From the NCBI GenBank assembly GCA_017394805.1, contig JAFPXC010000031.1, positions 1-64,000 of the forward strand: DNA of 64,000 nt, written 5' to 3'. A program made the translations under genes and the position numbers. The notes beneath the pieces were generated by a model that saw nothing but the letters and a program-made list of their open reading frames with translations, did no database searches and was not told where the DNA came from. This document shows positions 41,175-50,539 of this stretch, piece after piece. The DNA is from Clostridia bacterium (lineage in GTDB: Bacteria > Bacillota > Clostridia > Christensenellales > CAG-1252). Within the stretch, counting starts at the first letter, position 1; each line of letters starts with the position of its first letter.

Positions 41175-42344
41175 TCAGTTGTTGTTGTCGTCGCCGCCGT
41201 TGTGCATACGGTTGACGAATTTGGGCACGCCGCCCATACTGTAACGAGGCGCCGGCGACTCCTGCGGTTGCGGTTGACCGGCGAACGGCGCGGCTTGTCC
41301 CGCCGTGCCTTGGGCGGGTTGCGCCGCTCTGGCGGTCGGGCGCGACTTGAACCCGGTGGCAATGACCACCACGTCCAATCTATCGCCGAGATCGGGCGAC
41401 AAATTGACGCCCCAAATGATATTGGCGTCGTCTTCCAACACGTCGTGCACCAAATTGGTGGCGTCCTTGATCTCCTCTACCGCGAAGTCCGTGCCCGCCT
41501 GGTAGTAGATGATCAACCCCGTGGCGTTGTAGATGGTGGTCTCGGTGAGTTGATTGTTGACGGCTTGGCGCACGGCCTCGACCGCGCGGCCTTGCCCTTT
41601 GGCCGAACCGATGCCGATATGGGCGTAGCCCTTATCGCGCATAATCGTGCAGATGTCCGCGAAGTCCAGATTGATGGTCAAAGGCTTGCTGATGAGGTCG
41701 CCGATGCCCTTGATGGCGTGCAGAAGCACGTCGTCCGCCTGGGCGAACGCGTTGTTGATGGAAGACTTGTCCAACTTGTCGTTGGGAATGACGATGAGGG
41801 TGTCCACGTTGTCCTTCAATTCCTCGATGCCCGCCTCGGCGTTGCTCATACGGGGCTTGCCCTCGAACTCGAAGGGTTTGGTGACCACGGCGATGGTGAG
41901 AATGTTCATCTCCTTGGCGATGCGCGCGATGACCGGCGCGGCGCCCGTGCCCGTGCCGCCGCCCATACCCGCGGCGATGAAGCACAACTCCACGTCTTTG
42001 AGCAGGCGTTTGATATCGTCCACCGACTCCTCGGCGGCCTCTTTGCCCTTTTCGGGGCGTGCGCCAGCACCCAAACCGCGCGTGCTCGTCTTGCCGATTT
42101 GCAACAATTTGATAGGCACTTTGGCCGAAGACTTGATGGCTTCCATCTTGACTTTGTACAGCGCCTGCACGTCGGTATTGACGGCCACGAAGTCCGTGCT
42201 GTGCACGTCTTGATTCATCAAGCGCATAATGGCGTTGCAGCCGGCGCCGCCCACGCCCACCAACAAGATCTTGCAGACGTTGTTGTTGAACATCTCATAA
42301 TTCTCTTCGCTGAAATCAAACTCGAGATTGTCCTCTTCTAACAT
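41175..42344 (-). CDS. ftsZ: Cell division GTPase FtsZ
   Basis: Tubulin-like GTPase forming the Z-ring. The nucleotide-binding start ILLVGVGGAGCNAIMRLM, the tubulin signature GGGTGTGAAPVIA (near residue 128) and the T7 loop NLDFADI are present. The C-terminus has a Pro/Gln/Ala linker and a short conserved tail (APRYSMGGVPKFVNRM) that would bind FtsA, then an Asn-rich end. Length 389 aa. The ATG at 42344, 9 bases after AGGAGG, is preferred to a TTG two codons upstream that sits 3 bases after the site. Confidence 0.97.
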   Translation of the reverse strand: MLEEDNLEFDFSEENYEMFNNNVCKILLVGVGGAGCNAIMRLMNQDVHSTDFVAVNTDVQALYKVKMEAIKSSAKVPIKLLQIGKTSTRGLGAGARPEKGKEAAEESVDDIKRLLKDVELCFIAAGMGGGTGTGAAPVIARIAKEMNILTIAVVTKPFEFEGKPRMSNAEAGIEELKDNVDTLIVIPNDKLDKSSINNAFAQADDVLLHAIKGIGDLISKPLTINLDFADICTIMRDKGYAHIGIGSAKGQGRAVEAVRQAVNNQLTETTIYNATGLIIYYQAGTDFAVEEIKDATNLVHDVLEDDANIIWGVNLSPDLGDRLDVVVIATGFKSRPTARAAQPAQGTAGQAAPFAGQPQPQESPAPRYSMGGVPKFVNRMHNGGDDNNN

Positions 42345-42365
42345 ACTCAATTTCCTCCTTGACCT

Positions 42366-43529
42366 CTATTTCCAAAAACGATTGCGTTTTTTCTCTTCTT
42401 GCTGAAACGCGTAATGCGCTATGCCGATAATGCCCGCGTGCATGGGCTTTTTGTACTCGGGGCACATGGTGGGAGCCGCCAGGCGCACCTTGCGATTGAG
42501 TTTTTTGCTGAGGCACTCGTCCGCGCCGCGCAACCCAAGGCCGCCGCCCAAAAGGAACATACCCGCCGTAATGCTCAACGTCTCGTCGAACCCCTGCAAA
42601 ATGCACTGCACGTTCTCGGCGAAGGCGGCGATACACTCGGTAATGTAACTCTGCACCTTGGCGATGGGGAAGTCCATTTGGCTGTGCTCGCCGTCCGCGC
42701 CCACGATGTCCACCGAATAGGAATCGCTCTCGCGCGCTTCGTAGGACAAATCCGTCTTGTCGTACAAGGCTTCCGCCGAAGCGAAAGGTATCTCCAACCC
42801 CTCGGCCAACCACATGGCGAAGACGCCCTTGCCGCACGGGAAGGATCGCATTTGCATAATGCCGTCGCCACGCATCAAAGCCACGGTCGAGGACAAATAG
42901 CCCGCGTCGATGGCCAGCACCACGCCGTTGTCGCGGACGTTGGGATCGAATACGCACATCATTTCGGCATACATGCCGCAGGTGTACTCCACGTCGACAA
43001 CGTTCGCTCTTTGGAACACCTTGTCCAAAAACTCGAGCACGCGGCGTTGACAGGCGATGTAGGACAAATAGCCCTGCAATTCGTCGGTAAAGATCCCTTC
43101 GGGATCTACCACTTTTTTGTTGCCCTCCACCGTGTAGTAAACGGACGAACGGTTGACCACCACTTTGGTCATATCGTTCTCGAAGGGATCGTTCTTATTG
43201 TACAGCAAATCGAGGTCGCCCCGCTCCACCTTGCGGCGTTTGGCGAACGAAGTCTTGGTGCGCACGGTCTTGACCACGCAAAACTCGGAAGGCACGGACA
43301 CGTACAGCCGTTTGAATCTGACGCCCGCGTCGCGCATACGCCCCACGGCCTGAATGATGGCGTCCGCGGTGCTGTCGCCGTCCACCCACTCGCCGTCGTA
43401 GTAGCCGTCGTGCGATTGCTGAATAATCTGCTTAACCGAAAAAATACCGTTATTGGGTCGTTCGACGGCCAATATGCGGATCTTGGACGAGCCTATATCC
43501 ATAACGACGACTTCTTGGGTGCGCGCCAT
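42366..43529 (-). CDS. ftsA: Cell division protein FtsA
   Basis: Actin-like protein that tethers FtsZ to the membrane, 387 aa. VVVMDIGSSKIRILAVE (phosphate 1), VLAIDAGYLSSTVALMRG (phosphate 2) and LLGGGLGLRGADECLSKKL (adenosine motif) are present, as is the SHS2/1C region. The last residues (EEKKRNRFWK) are basic and aromatic and may be the membrane-targeting end. An AGGAGG site and its own strong promoter precede it; ftsZ follows 21 bases later. Confidence 0.93.
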   Translation of the reverse strand: MARTQEVVVMDIGSSKIRILAVERPNNGIFSVKQIIQQSHDGYYDGEWVDGDSTADAIIQAVGRMRDAGVRFKRLYVSVPSEFCVVKTVRTKTSFAKRRKVERGDLDLLYNKNDPFENDMTKVVVNRSSVYYTVEGNKKVVDPEGIFTDELQGYLSYIACQRRVLEFLDKVFQRANVVDVEYTCGMYAEMMCVFDPNVRDNGVVLAIDAGYLSSTVALMRGDGIMQMRSFPCGKGVFAMWLAEGLEIPFASAEALYDKTDLSYEARESDSYSVDIVGADGEHSQMDFPIAKVQSYITECIAAFAENVQCILQGFDETLSITAGMFLLGGGLGLRGADECLSKKLNRKVRLAAPTMCPEYKKPMHAGIIGIAHYAFQQEEKKRNRFWK

Positions 43530-43555
43530 AGTTTCCTCCTAAGTTTTATAAAACA

Positions 43556-43585
43556 ATTATAGTATAAAAAAAGCCTGCGTGTCAA
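43556..43585 (-). promoter_or_regulatory. Promoter of ftsA-ftsZ
   Basis: Minus strand: perfect -35 TTGACA (43580-43585), 18-base spacer, perfect -10 TATAAT (43556-43561). The -35 lies inside the loop of the terminator at 43565-43590. Confidence 0.8.
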
Positions 43586-43590
43586 CAGGC
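43565..43590 (-). terminator. Terminator after ftsQ, overlapping the ftsA promoter
   Basis: Minus strand GCCTG (43586-43590) pairs with CAGGC (43573-43577), followed by seven T. The stem is only five pairs, so read-through into ftsA is likely. Confidence 0.6.
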
Positions 43591-43638
43591 AAATATATAT
43601 TTTATGATTAAAAAATAATTTTATTCCGCGTATGCGCG

Positions 43639-44436
43639 TTAATATTGCAGACGATAGGCTTCCGTGGCCACGTTGTCGTATTCCGACCACACCCAGCCGC
43701 CCCGCTCGGTATCGAAGAAAATGAACCCTTTGCGGCGATGATAATCCTGCTCGTCGAAGGTCTTGTACAACTCCAACGCCACCCTTAGGTGTTGCTTGAC
43801 GTCGATGCGGTCGATGTCGTCCAACCGCACGGTGACGCCCGTGCGCAAGGTGACGTACGCGCAGTTGTTCTCGATGGTGATGGCGGAGAAGAAGTGCCAG
43901 AACTGCAACTGCTCTCCCTCGGACACCTTGCCGATGGCCAAAAGGCAGCGGTTGCAGGTGTCGTTGTCGTCCAAGGTAACGCCGACGATGGGCGACGCGA
44001 TTTCGACGTGATTGATATGCGTGGCCATTTTGTAGAGATCGCTCGACGCGTCCACCACGTCCAATATTTTGAGGTCGGTGTCGATGATGGCGTAGCGGTC
44101 GGTCGTGGCCGAAACGGCGATACTCATCACGGGCGTGCGCATATCCACGTGAATGATGACCGCCGAGGGGAACTTGCGTTCGACGGTGACCACTTCGAGA
44201 TAGGGGAAGGCCTCCTCTATTTTGAGGCGCGCATTGGTCTCGTTGAGGAGAAAGATATTTTGATTTTTGGCAATGCCCGAACTCTCGATGATGGCGGACT
44301 TGTCGATATAATCGGAATAGACGGCGTTTTGCACGGAGATATCGCTGATGGTGAAAACCGTCATGTTCAACAAAATGAACACGACGATAAACACGACGAT
44401 ACCCGCGAACGCAATGATTCTTCCGTTACCTTTCAT
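43639..44436 (-). CDS. ftsQ: Cell division protein FtsQ/DivIB
   Basis: Bitopic divisome protein of 265 aa. A short basic N-terminus, one span (IIAFAGIVVFIVVFILLNM, residues 7-25), a POTRA domain (TISDISVQNAVYSDYIDKSA through VERKFPSAVIIHV) and the FtsQ beta domain are recognisable. The start overlaps the end of murA by 11 bases. The C-terminus is long and Tyr/Trp-rich. Confidence 0.85.
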   Translation of the reverse strand: MKGNGRIIAFAGIVVFIVVFILLNMTVFTISDISVQNAVYSDYIDKSAIIESSGIAKNQNIFLLNETNARLKIEEAFPYLEVVTVERKFPSAVIIHVDMRTPVMSIAVSATTDRYAIIDTDLKILDVVDASSDLYKMATHINHVEIASPIVGVTLDDNDTCNRCLLAIGKVSEGEQLQFWHFFSAITIENNCAYVTLRTGVTVRLDDIDRIDVKQHLRVALELYKTFDEQDYHRRKGFIFFDTERGGWVWSEYDNVATEAYRLQY

Positions 44437-45676
44437 CTATCCTCGTAATGTCGGCGCCCAGCGCGGCGAACGTGCGTTCGATATGCTGATAGCCGCGGTC
44501 TATAAGACCGATATGGTTGATTGTAGATATACCGTCAGCGGCAAGGGCGGCGCACACCAAGGCGGCCCCCGCGCGCAAATCGCAACACGAAGTATCGGCG
44601 CCGTGCAATCGTCTGCCAACGACTCTCGCGGTATCGCCGAATACCGAAATATCCGCTCCCATCTTGCCGAGCTCGGCGGCAAGCGCAAAGCGGTTTTCAA
44701 ATACGCGCTCCCGCACCAACGCCACGCCTCGGGCCGTCGCGTCGTACGCCAAAGCCAAGGACTGCATATCGGTAGCGAAGTCGGGATAGACGCCCGTCGA
44801 CAAACTGAAAGAACGGGGGCGCTCCTTTGCGCATAGGTGTATTGTATCACAACTTACCCTTGCTATGCAAGAAGAATTTTTCAATTTGTACAAAAGTGCC
44901 GAAAGCGGCTCGTAACTCACCCCCGTCACCGTCACCTCGCCCCCCGTCATCGCCGTAGCGATAAGCACGGTCGCCGCCACGATCCTATCCCCTATGGGTC
45001 TATAAGTCAAGCCACACAGTGGCTTGCCGCCCTCTATAAGCAATCGCCTGCCGCAGAGGGACACGTCGGCGCCCGCCGCACGGAGAAAATCCACGAGATC
45101 GACCACTTCGGGCTCGACGGCCACGTTGTCCAATACGGTCGTATCCCGTTTGGACAAAGCGTAGCACGCCAAATTGACCGTCGCGCCCACGCTCGGGAAG
45201 GGCAAACGATACGTAGACGCCCCGCCCTCGCGCCGCCTGACGTACAGCCTGTCCTCTTTCTCTTCGACTTCGGCGCCCAATCTGCGCAGCCCCTCGACGT
45301 GAATATCGACGGGCCGCGCGCCGATGACGCAACCGCCCACCGTGCCCAAAGAAACCTCGCCCATTCTGCCCGCCATACTGCCCAACAGGAAGAGCGAAGA
45401 CCGCATACAGCCCGTCAAGGGCGAAACGCATGCGGTTTTGTCTATGCCCGTGCAATCCACCTCGATTACGTCCCCCGTTTGGGACGTGGACGCGCCCAAG
45501 TCCGCAAGTATGGTCAGCATGGCGTCGACGTCCGCAAGACGAGGACACCCGACCAAAGTCACCTTGCCGCGAATGAGCGTCGAGGCGGCCAGGATGGGCA
45601 AAACGGCGTTTTTGGCGGCGGGCACGCGGCAGGCGCCCCGCAAGGGCTTTCGACCGACGACACGAAGATAGGCCAT
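44426..45676 (-). CDS. murA: UDP-N-acetylglucosamine 1-carboxyvinyltransferase
   Basis: First committed step of peptidoglycan synthesis; moves enolpyruvate from PEP to UDP-GlcNAc. The start GRKPLRGACRVPAAKNAVLP, the catalytic-loop Cys near residue 115 (GGCVIGARPVDIHVEG) and VYPDFATDMQS are intact, so the enzyme should be fosfomycin-sensitive. Length 416 aa. It is the second-last gene of the long mra operon, between ftsW and ftsQ. Confidence 0.95.
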   Translation of the reverse strand: MAYLRVVGRKPLRGACRVPAAKNAVLPILAASTLIRGKVTLVGCPRLADVDAMLTILADLGASTSQTGDVIEVDCTGIDKTACVSPLTGCMRSSLFLLGSMAGRMGEVSLGTVGGCVIGARPVDIHVEGLRRLGAEVEEKEDRLYVRRREGGASTYRLPFPSVGATVNLACYALSKRDTTVLDNVAVEPEVVDLVDFLRAAGADVSLCGRRLLIEGGKPLCGLTYRPIGDRIVAATVLIATAMTGGEVTVTGVSYEPLSALLYKLKNSSCIARVSCDTIHLCAKERPRSFSLSTGVYPDFATDMQSLALAYDATARGVALVRERVFENRFALAAELGKMGADISVFGDTARVVGRRLHGADTSCCDLRAGAALVCAALAADGISTINHIGLIDRGYQHIERTFAALGADITRIDER

Positions 45677-45679
45677 GCT

Positions 45680-46810
45680 CTATTGTATGAACGGCCCGCG
45701 GCGATTGACACGGTCGATATTCAGCAGTATACCCATCGCCGCGAAGAAGCACACCAAAGACGAGCCGCCGAAACTGACGAACGGCAAGGGCACGCCCGTC
45801 GGCGGCACGCACCCCGTCACGACGGCCACGTTGAGCAGAGTCTGCAAGGCCACCACCGCCGTAATGCCGTAGGCAAGCAACGCGTCGAATCGTCTGTCGG
45901 CACTTGCCGCGATGCGCAACCCCAAATAGACCACCGCGAAAAACGCCAGCATCACCACGACCGCTCCGACGAGTCCCCACTCCTCACCGATGACCGAAAA
46001 GATGAAGTCGGACTCGGCGAAGGGCAAAAACATATACTTCTGGCGGCTGTGCAAAAAACCAACGCCGAACAGACCGCCCGAACCCAACGCGTAGTATGAC
46101 TGAATGAGTTGGTATCCCTCTCCCTTGGGCGAAGCCCACGGATTGACAAACGCCAACAACCGTTGCAAGCGGTAGGGTTCCACGGCGATAAGCACGGGCA
46201 CCGCCACCAAAATAGGTACGGCCAGCACCGCGAAGTGCTTGCCTTTCGCGCCCCCCGCGAACAGCATACACAAGGTCAACCCCAGCATGATCATCGTGAC
46301 GGACATATTGGGCTCCAACAACAACAGCACGCAAAACGCCCCGCCCGCCAAGAGGGGGACGGCCAACTTTTTGAAGGTGTCCACCCCTTTCTTGTCGATA
46401 TAAGCGGCGGCGGACAACACGAAGGCGAACTTGCCGATTTCGGAGGGCTGCATACTGAACAGACCGAAGTTGAGCCAGCGGCGGGCGCCGTAACTCTCCA
46501 CGCCCAAAGCGGGAATGAACACCAACCCCATCAAGACGTACGAAACGACCAACAGGGGAATTTGGGCTTTGCGCACCCATTTGAGGGGCACGCGCGAGGC
46601 GGCAATCAAAGCAAAAACGGCCACCACCAAGGCGATAGCCTGCTTTTTGACGTAGTAAAACGCGTCGCCGTACTTATATTCGGCCGTATAATACGACGCC
46701 GAATACAGCATGACGATGCCGAACGCGGCGAGCGCCACCACCAAACCGGCGAGATATACGCCATATCGCGGCGCGCGGTCGTCAAACGTACCGCCGAACT
46801 TCTTTTTCAA
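45680..46810 (-). CDS. ftsW: Peptidoglycan polymerase FtsW/SpoVE (SEDS family)
   Basis: SEDS glycosyltransferase of the divisome or, as SpoVE, of the spore cortex. About ten spans; key segments are YGARRWLNFGLFSMQPSEIGK, LLEPNMSVTMI, GSGGLFGVGFLHSRQKYMFLP (large loop) and TGVPLPFVSFGGSSL. Length 376 aa. The apparent start is TTG (46808-46810) inside the end of murD, a 29-base overlap; no ATG fits before the first span. Confidence 0.93.
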   Translation of the reverse strand: MKKKFGGTFDDRAPRYGVYLAGLVVALAAFGIVMLYSASYYTAEYKYGDAFYYVKKQAIALVVAVFALIAASRVPLKWVRKAQIPLLVVSYVLMGLVFIPALGVESYGARRWLNFGLFSMQPSEIGKFAFVLSAAAYIDKKGVDTFKKLAVPLLAGGAFCVLLLLEPNMSVTMIMLGLTLCMLFAGGAKGKHFAVLAVPILVAVPVLIAVEPYRLQRLLAFVNPWASPKGEGYQLIQSYYALGSGGLFGVGFLHSRQKYMFLPFAESDFIFSVIGEEWGLVGAVVVMLAFFAVVYLGLRIAASADRRFDALLAYGITAVVALQTLLNVAVVTGCVPPTGVPLPFVSFGGSSLVCFFAAMGILLNIDRVNRRGPFIQ

Positions 46811-48056
46811 AATCCAACCCCCGCTCGACGTAAGAAGAATAGGCGTCGAAACTGCTACACGCAGGCGAAAAGAGAATGTTGTCTTTGTCTTGGCGAAAAG
46901 CCAACCGCACGGCGTCGGCCACCGTAGCGGCGTAAGCCACTTCGCGGAAGCCCGACAAGAGCGCCTCTCGATAGATGCGCACGCCCGCCGCGCCGAACGC
47001 GACGATGGATACGCCTCGGGGCAACTGCATAAACAGCCGCGTAAAGTCCTCGCCCTTGTCCCAACCGCCGACCAACAACACGGTATCGCCCACCATTTGG
47101 CGCATCGCGGCTATGGTGGCGGCGGTATTGGTGCCTTTGCTGTCGTTATAGACGTAGGGGCGGCGGTCGGTCAATCGCTCCACGCGCATCCGCTCTCCCC
47201 GAAAGGTCAACACGCTATCGGTAAAGGTCGCTCGGTACCCGACGACGGCGACGGTCAACGCCAACGCGCACAGCACGTTGTACAAATTGTGATTGCCCCT
47301 AAGGGGCAAATCCTCCACTTTGGCCACCTCGTACACGCGCCCCGCGTCGCGCACTTTGACCGTGCGCCCTTCCACGAACGCCGTCGAAGCGGTATCGATC
47401 AACGAATAGGGGTAACACGGCTTGCCCGCTATGCGGGGCAAATCGGGATCATCCGTGTTGAGCGCGTAACTTTGCGCCATGCGTAGCAGTTTTAACTTCG
47501 CCTCGCGGTAGGCGTGCAAGTCCCCGTGCCATTCGATATGGTCGGGCGCGACGTTGGTGATGGCGGCCACAGTGGGCGTGAACAACGCGCTTTGGTGACA
47601 TTGGAAAGAACTGATCTCCACGACGGCCACGTCCAACGGACGCTCTACCCCGCAAAAGGGCACGCCGATATTGCCGACGGCCAAGGCCACCACGCCGGAG
47701 TCCGAGAGGAGTTTTTCTATTTGGCGTACCGTAGTGGTCTTGCCGTTGGTGCCCGTCACGGCGACGGTCTTGCACGGATTGATCATCCAGCCGAAGTCTA
47801 TCTCGGATATGGTGGGCACGCCGCGCCGCGCCAAAGCCGCGAGAAGGGGATGGTCGGGCTTGACCGCAGGGCTCAAAATCACCGTGTCCCAATCGGTATC
47901 TTCCGCTTGCAAAAAGGAGCATTGCCGCTCCTCTCCCTCGAAGTCGTTGTCATCGTAAAAGACGGGCGTCGCCCCCAACGATTCGAGCCGACGATAGGCG
48001 GCCCTGCCGCTCTTGCCCTTGCCGAAAATAAGTATCTTTTTATCCGTCCACTCCAT
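46782..48056 (-). CDS. murD: UDP-N-acetylmuramoyl-L-alanine:D-glutamate ligase
   Basis: Adds D-Glu to UDP-MurNAc-L-Ala. The N-terminal Rossmann-like domain starts KKILIFGKGKSGRAAYRRL; the ATP loop is VTGTNGKTTT (near 105), followed by NVAPDHIEWHGDLHAYREAK and YNDSKGTNTAAT. Length 424 aa. The ATG at 48056 overlaps the end of mraY by 17 bases; a longer frame lies inside mraY. Confidence 0.94.
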   Translation of the reverse strand: MEWTDKKILIFGKGKSGRAAYRRLESLGATPVFYDDNDFEGEERQCSFLQAEDTDWDTVILSPAVKPDHPLLAALARRGVPTISEIDFGWMINPCKTVAVTGTNGKTTTVRQIEKLLSDSGVVALAVGNIGVPFCGVERPLDVAVVEISSFQCHQSALFTPTVAAITNVAPDHIEWHGDLHAYREAKLKLLRMAQSYALNTDDPDLPRIAGKPCYPYSLIDTASTAFVEGRTVKVRDAGRVYEVAKVEDLPLRGNHNLYNVLCALALTVAVVGYRATFTDSVLTFRGERMRVERLTDRRPYVYNDSKGTNTAATIAAMRQMVGDTVLLVGGWDKGEDFTRLFMQLPRGVSIVAFGAAGVRIYREALLSGFREVAYAATVADAVRLAFRQDKDNILFSPACSSFDAYSSYVERGLDFEKEVRRYV

Positions 48057-49050
48057 AATAGCCCAGATACACTCCCGCCACGGCGATTGCCGCGCCAAGC
48101 AAGGTGAGGGCTACGTATAACGCGCTGATCTTGGCCTCGCTCATCCCCTTGCGCTGCAAGTGGTGATGCAACGGCGCCATCAAAAATACGCGCTTGCCTT
48201 TGGACAACTTGAAGTAGCCTACCTGCACTATTACGGTTATGCAACTGACTACGTACATTATGCCTATGACAGGCAGATAAAACGTGAGGCGAGAGAAAAC
48301 CGCGAGCGAACACACCGCGCCGCCCAAGGCCATACTGCCCGTATCGCCCATGAAGACTTTGGCGGGCGAGGTGTTGTAGAGCAAAAACCCCTCCAGCGCG
48401 CCCGTAAGCGCCAGCGCAAACACGCTCAATTCGTCGAGATTGCGCCCGCTATCGCCCTCCGCCACCGCCACGAGCACGAAAAGGGCCGTCGCGCCGAGAC
48501 AATAGACGACCGTCGTATTTCCCGCAAGCCCGTCCAATCCGTCCGTCAAATTGACTGCGTTGGTGCCCGCGATGTAGACGAAGGCGGTCAGCGGCAATAT
48601 CCAATAGCCTATGTCCACCGCCTTGTAAAAAGGGATATATACCACGGTGGAGATGGACGGCGTGCGCCAGACGTACCAGCACAAAATGGCGGCCACGCCC
48701 AACTGCGAAATGATTTTTTGATAGGGTTTCAACCCCCCGTTGTCCTTGCGCTTGATTTTGAGGAAGTCGTCCAAAAAACCGATGACGGCGTAGGCCGACG
48801 TCGTAATGACCGCCACGCGCCCCGCGCCGAGGCCTCGCGTAAAGGCAAGCGTCACCAAGATGGTGGGCAAGATGAATATCCAACCGCCCATCGTAGGCGT
48901 GCCCGCTTTGACGGCGTGCTCCTCCACGTAGCGCAGGATGGGTTGACCCGCTTTGAGTTTCGAGGCCGCTTTGATTACCGTCGGCGCGGACAGCACGGAC
49001 AGCGCAAAGGACGCGACGAGGGCAATCACGCCCCGCAACACCGCGCTCAT
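48040..49050 (-). CDS. mraY: Phospho-N-acetylmuramoyl-pentapeptide transferase
   Basis: Forms lipid I on undecaprenyl phosphate. Ten spans over 336 aa with the catalytic Asp pair in FLDDFLKIK, the NLTDGLDGLAGNT motif, and the His motif PLHHHLQ. It starts inside the murE stop (4-base overlap). In related clusters murF sits between murE and mraY; here it does not. Confidence 0.96.
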   Translation of the reverse strand: MSAVLRGVIALVASFALSVLSAPTVIKAASKLKAGQPILRYVEEHAVKAGTPTMGGWIFILPTILVTLAFTRGLGAGRVAVITTSAYAVIGFLDDFLKIKRKDNGGLKPYQKIISQLGVAAILCWYVWRTPSISTVVYIPFYKAVDIGYWILPLTAFVYIAGTNAVNLTDGLDGLAGNTTVVYCLGATALFVLVAVAEGDSGRNLDELSVFALALTGALEGFLLYNTSPAKVFMGDTGSMALGGAVCSLAVFSRLTFYLPVIGIMYVVSCITVIVQVGYFKLSKGKRVFLMAPLHHHLQRKGMSEAKISALYVALTLLGAAIAVAGVYLGYYGVDG

Positions 49051-50465
49051 TTCAGTTTCTCCAAAACGGCGTAATCGCTGTACGCCACCTTTTTGCCCCC
49101 GATTTCCATCGAGGTCTCGGCGCCCTTGCCCGCGATAAGCACGCAGTCGCCCGCCCGACTCGCCCGATAGGCTTCGCGGATAGCGGCTTCTCTATCTAAT
49201 ATCACGGTATAGTTTTCGTCGCCCGCCATACCCGCTTCGATCCCCTCGGCGATGCTCTCGGGGCGCTCGCTACGCGGATTGTCGTTGGTGATATACACGT
49301 AGTCCGCCATGGCGGCGGCAATCTCGCCCATCTCGCGGCGCTTGGTTTGGTCGCGGTCTCCCCCGCACCCGAACACCAGCCGCAGTTTGCCGTCCGTCTG
49401 CGTCCGCGCTGTTTCGAGACTGTTTTTCAGCCCGTCGGGCGTGTGAGCGTAGTCGATGATGAAGCGCACGTCGCCCACGTCCACGACGTTGAAGCGGCCG
49501 AGGATATTGATATGCCGCAAGGCAAGGGCGACGGTGACGGGCGACACGCCGAAATAACCCGCCACGGCCATAGCCGCCAAGACGTTGTATGCGTTGAAGC
49601 GACCATGGAGGCTACTCTCCACCTTCGTCACCACGTCGAACGCGTTGGCGGCGAAGCGCAGTCCCTCTCTCGTATCGCGGACGTCCACCGCGAACACGTC
49701 GGCGGGATTGTCCAAGCCGTAGGTCAACAGGGGCACGCGGTGCGCCAAAATAATCCTTCTGCCCCATTGGTCGTCCGCATTCACCACGCCGAGGCGGGTT
49801 TGGTCGGGCGAAAACAAGCCGAGTTTGGCCTCGCCGTACGCCTCGATATTCTCAAAGAAGTCCAAATGGTCCTGCGTGAGATTGGTGAATACCATGGCGT
49901 TGAAGGTCAACCCCGCCACCTTGCGGAAATAGGCGGCGTGTGCGGACACTTCCAAAAATACATATTTAACGCCCCGCTCGGCAAGCATGGCCAAAAGGGG
50001 CGCCAGCGTCATGGGATCGGGCGTCGTCAAGGTGGGCGGCAACAGCAATTTGTCCGCCACCACGCCCAAGGTGCCTATGTACGCCGCACGCTTGCCCGAC
50101 GCGGAAAAGACGCGTTGCAAAATATACGCCGTGGACGTCTTGCCGTTGGTGCCCGTCACGCCGACCAAGACGAACGGGGGCTTGTCCAAGCCATAAAAGA
50201 AAAAGGCTATCTGCGATAGCGCCTTGCGGGTGTCCGTCACGACCAGTTGGGGTACGTCGAGGGGCAATTCGTGCGTGGTGACCAAAGCGACCGCGCCTCT
50301 ACCCACGGCGTCGGCGGCCAAATCGTGACCATCCACGTGCAGACCCTCGACGCATACGAACAAATCCCCCTTCTTCACCTCTTCGAGCGACTGCGCAACG
50401 CCCGTGAACGCCGCCTCGCCCCTTCGTTTTCCTTGCGTAATCGGTTGCAGTTGAGATAGATACAT
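49047..50465 (-). CDS. murE: UDP-MurNAc-tripeptide ligase (meso-DAP-adding)
   Basis: Adds the third stem-peptide residue. ATP loop VGVTGTNGKTSTAY (near 110), FLEVSAHAAY, FTNLTQDHLDFF and the C-terminal domain with ITNDNPRSE are present; DNPR is the signature of the enzyme that uses meso-diaminopimelate rather than lysine. Length 472 aa. It has an AGGAGG site and is separated from the PBP gene by 74 bases, with no clear terminator. Confidence 0.95.
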   Translation of the reverse strand: MYLSQLQPITQGKRRGEAAFTGVAQSLEEVKKGDLFVCVEGLHVDGHDLAADAVGRGAVALVTTHELPLDVPQLVVTDTRKALSQIAFFFYGLDKPPFVLVGVTGTNGKTSTAYILQRVFSASGKRAAYIGTLGVVADKLLLPPTLTTPDPMTLAPLLAMLAERGVKYVFLEVSAHAAYFRKVAGLTFNAMVFTNLTQDHLDFFENIEAYGEAKLGLFSPDQTRLGVVNADDQWGRRIILAHRVPLLTYGLDNPADVFAVDVRDTREGLRFAANAFDVVTKVESSLHGRFNAYNVLAAMAVAGYFGVSPVTVALALRHINILGRFNVVDVGDVRFIIDYAHTPDGLKNSLETARTQTDGKLRLVFGCGGDRDQTKRREMGEIAAAMADYVYITNDNPRSERPESIAEGIEAGMAGDENYTVILDREAAIREAYRASRAGDCVLIAGKGAETSMEIGGKKVAYSDYAVLEKLK

Positions 50466-50539
50466 AATAACCTCCTATCTCATCATAGCACCCTTTTCGC
50501 GCGTCAACCTACATTCGCAAAATTAGTCATAATATTACA

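Noticed and set aside
50466-50539. Promoter between the PBP gene and murE
   Set aside because: A TTGACG and a TATGAT are present but only 14 bases apart, too close for a sigma-A promoter.
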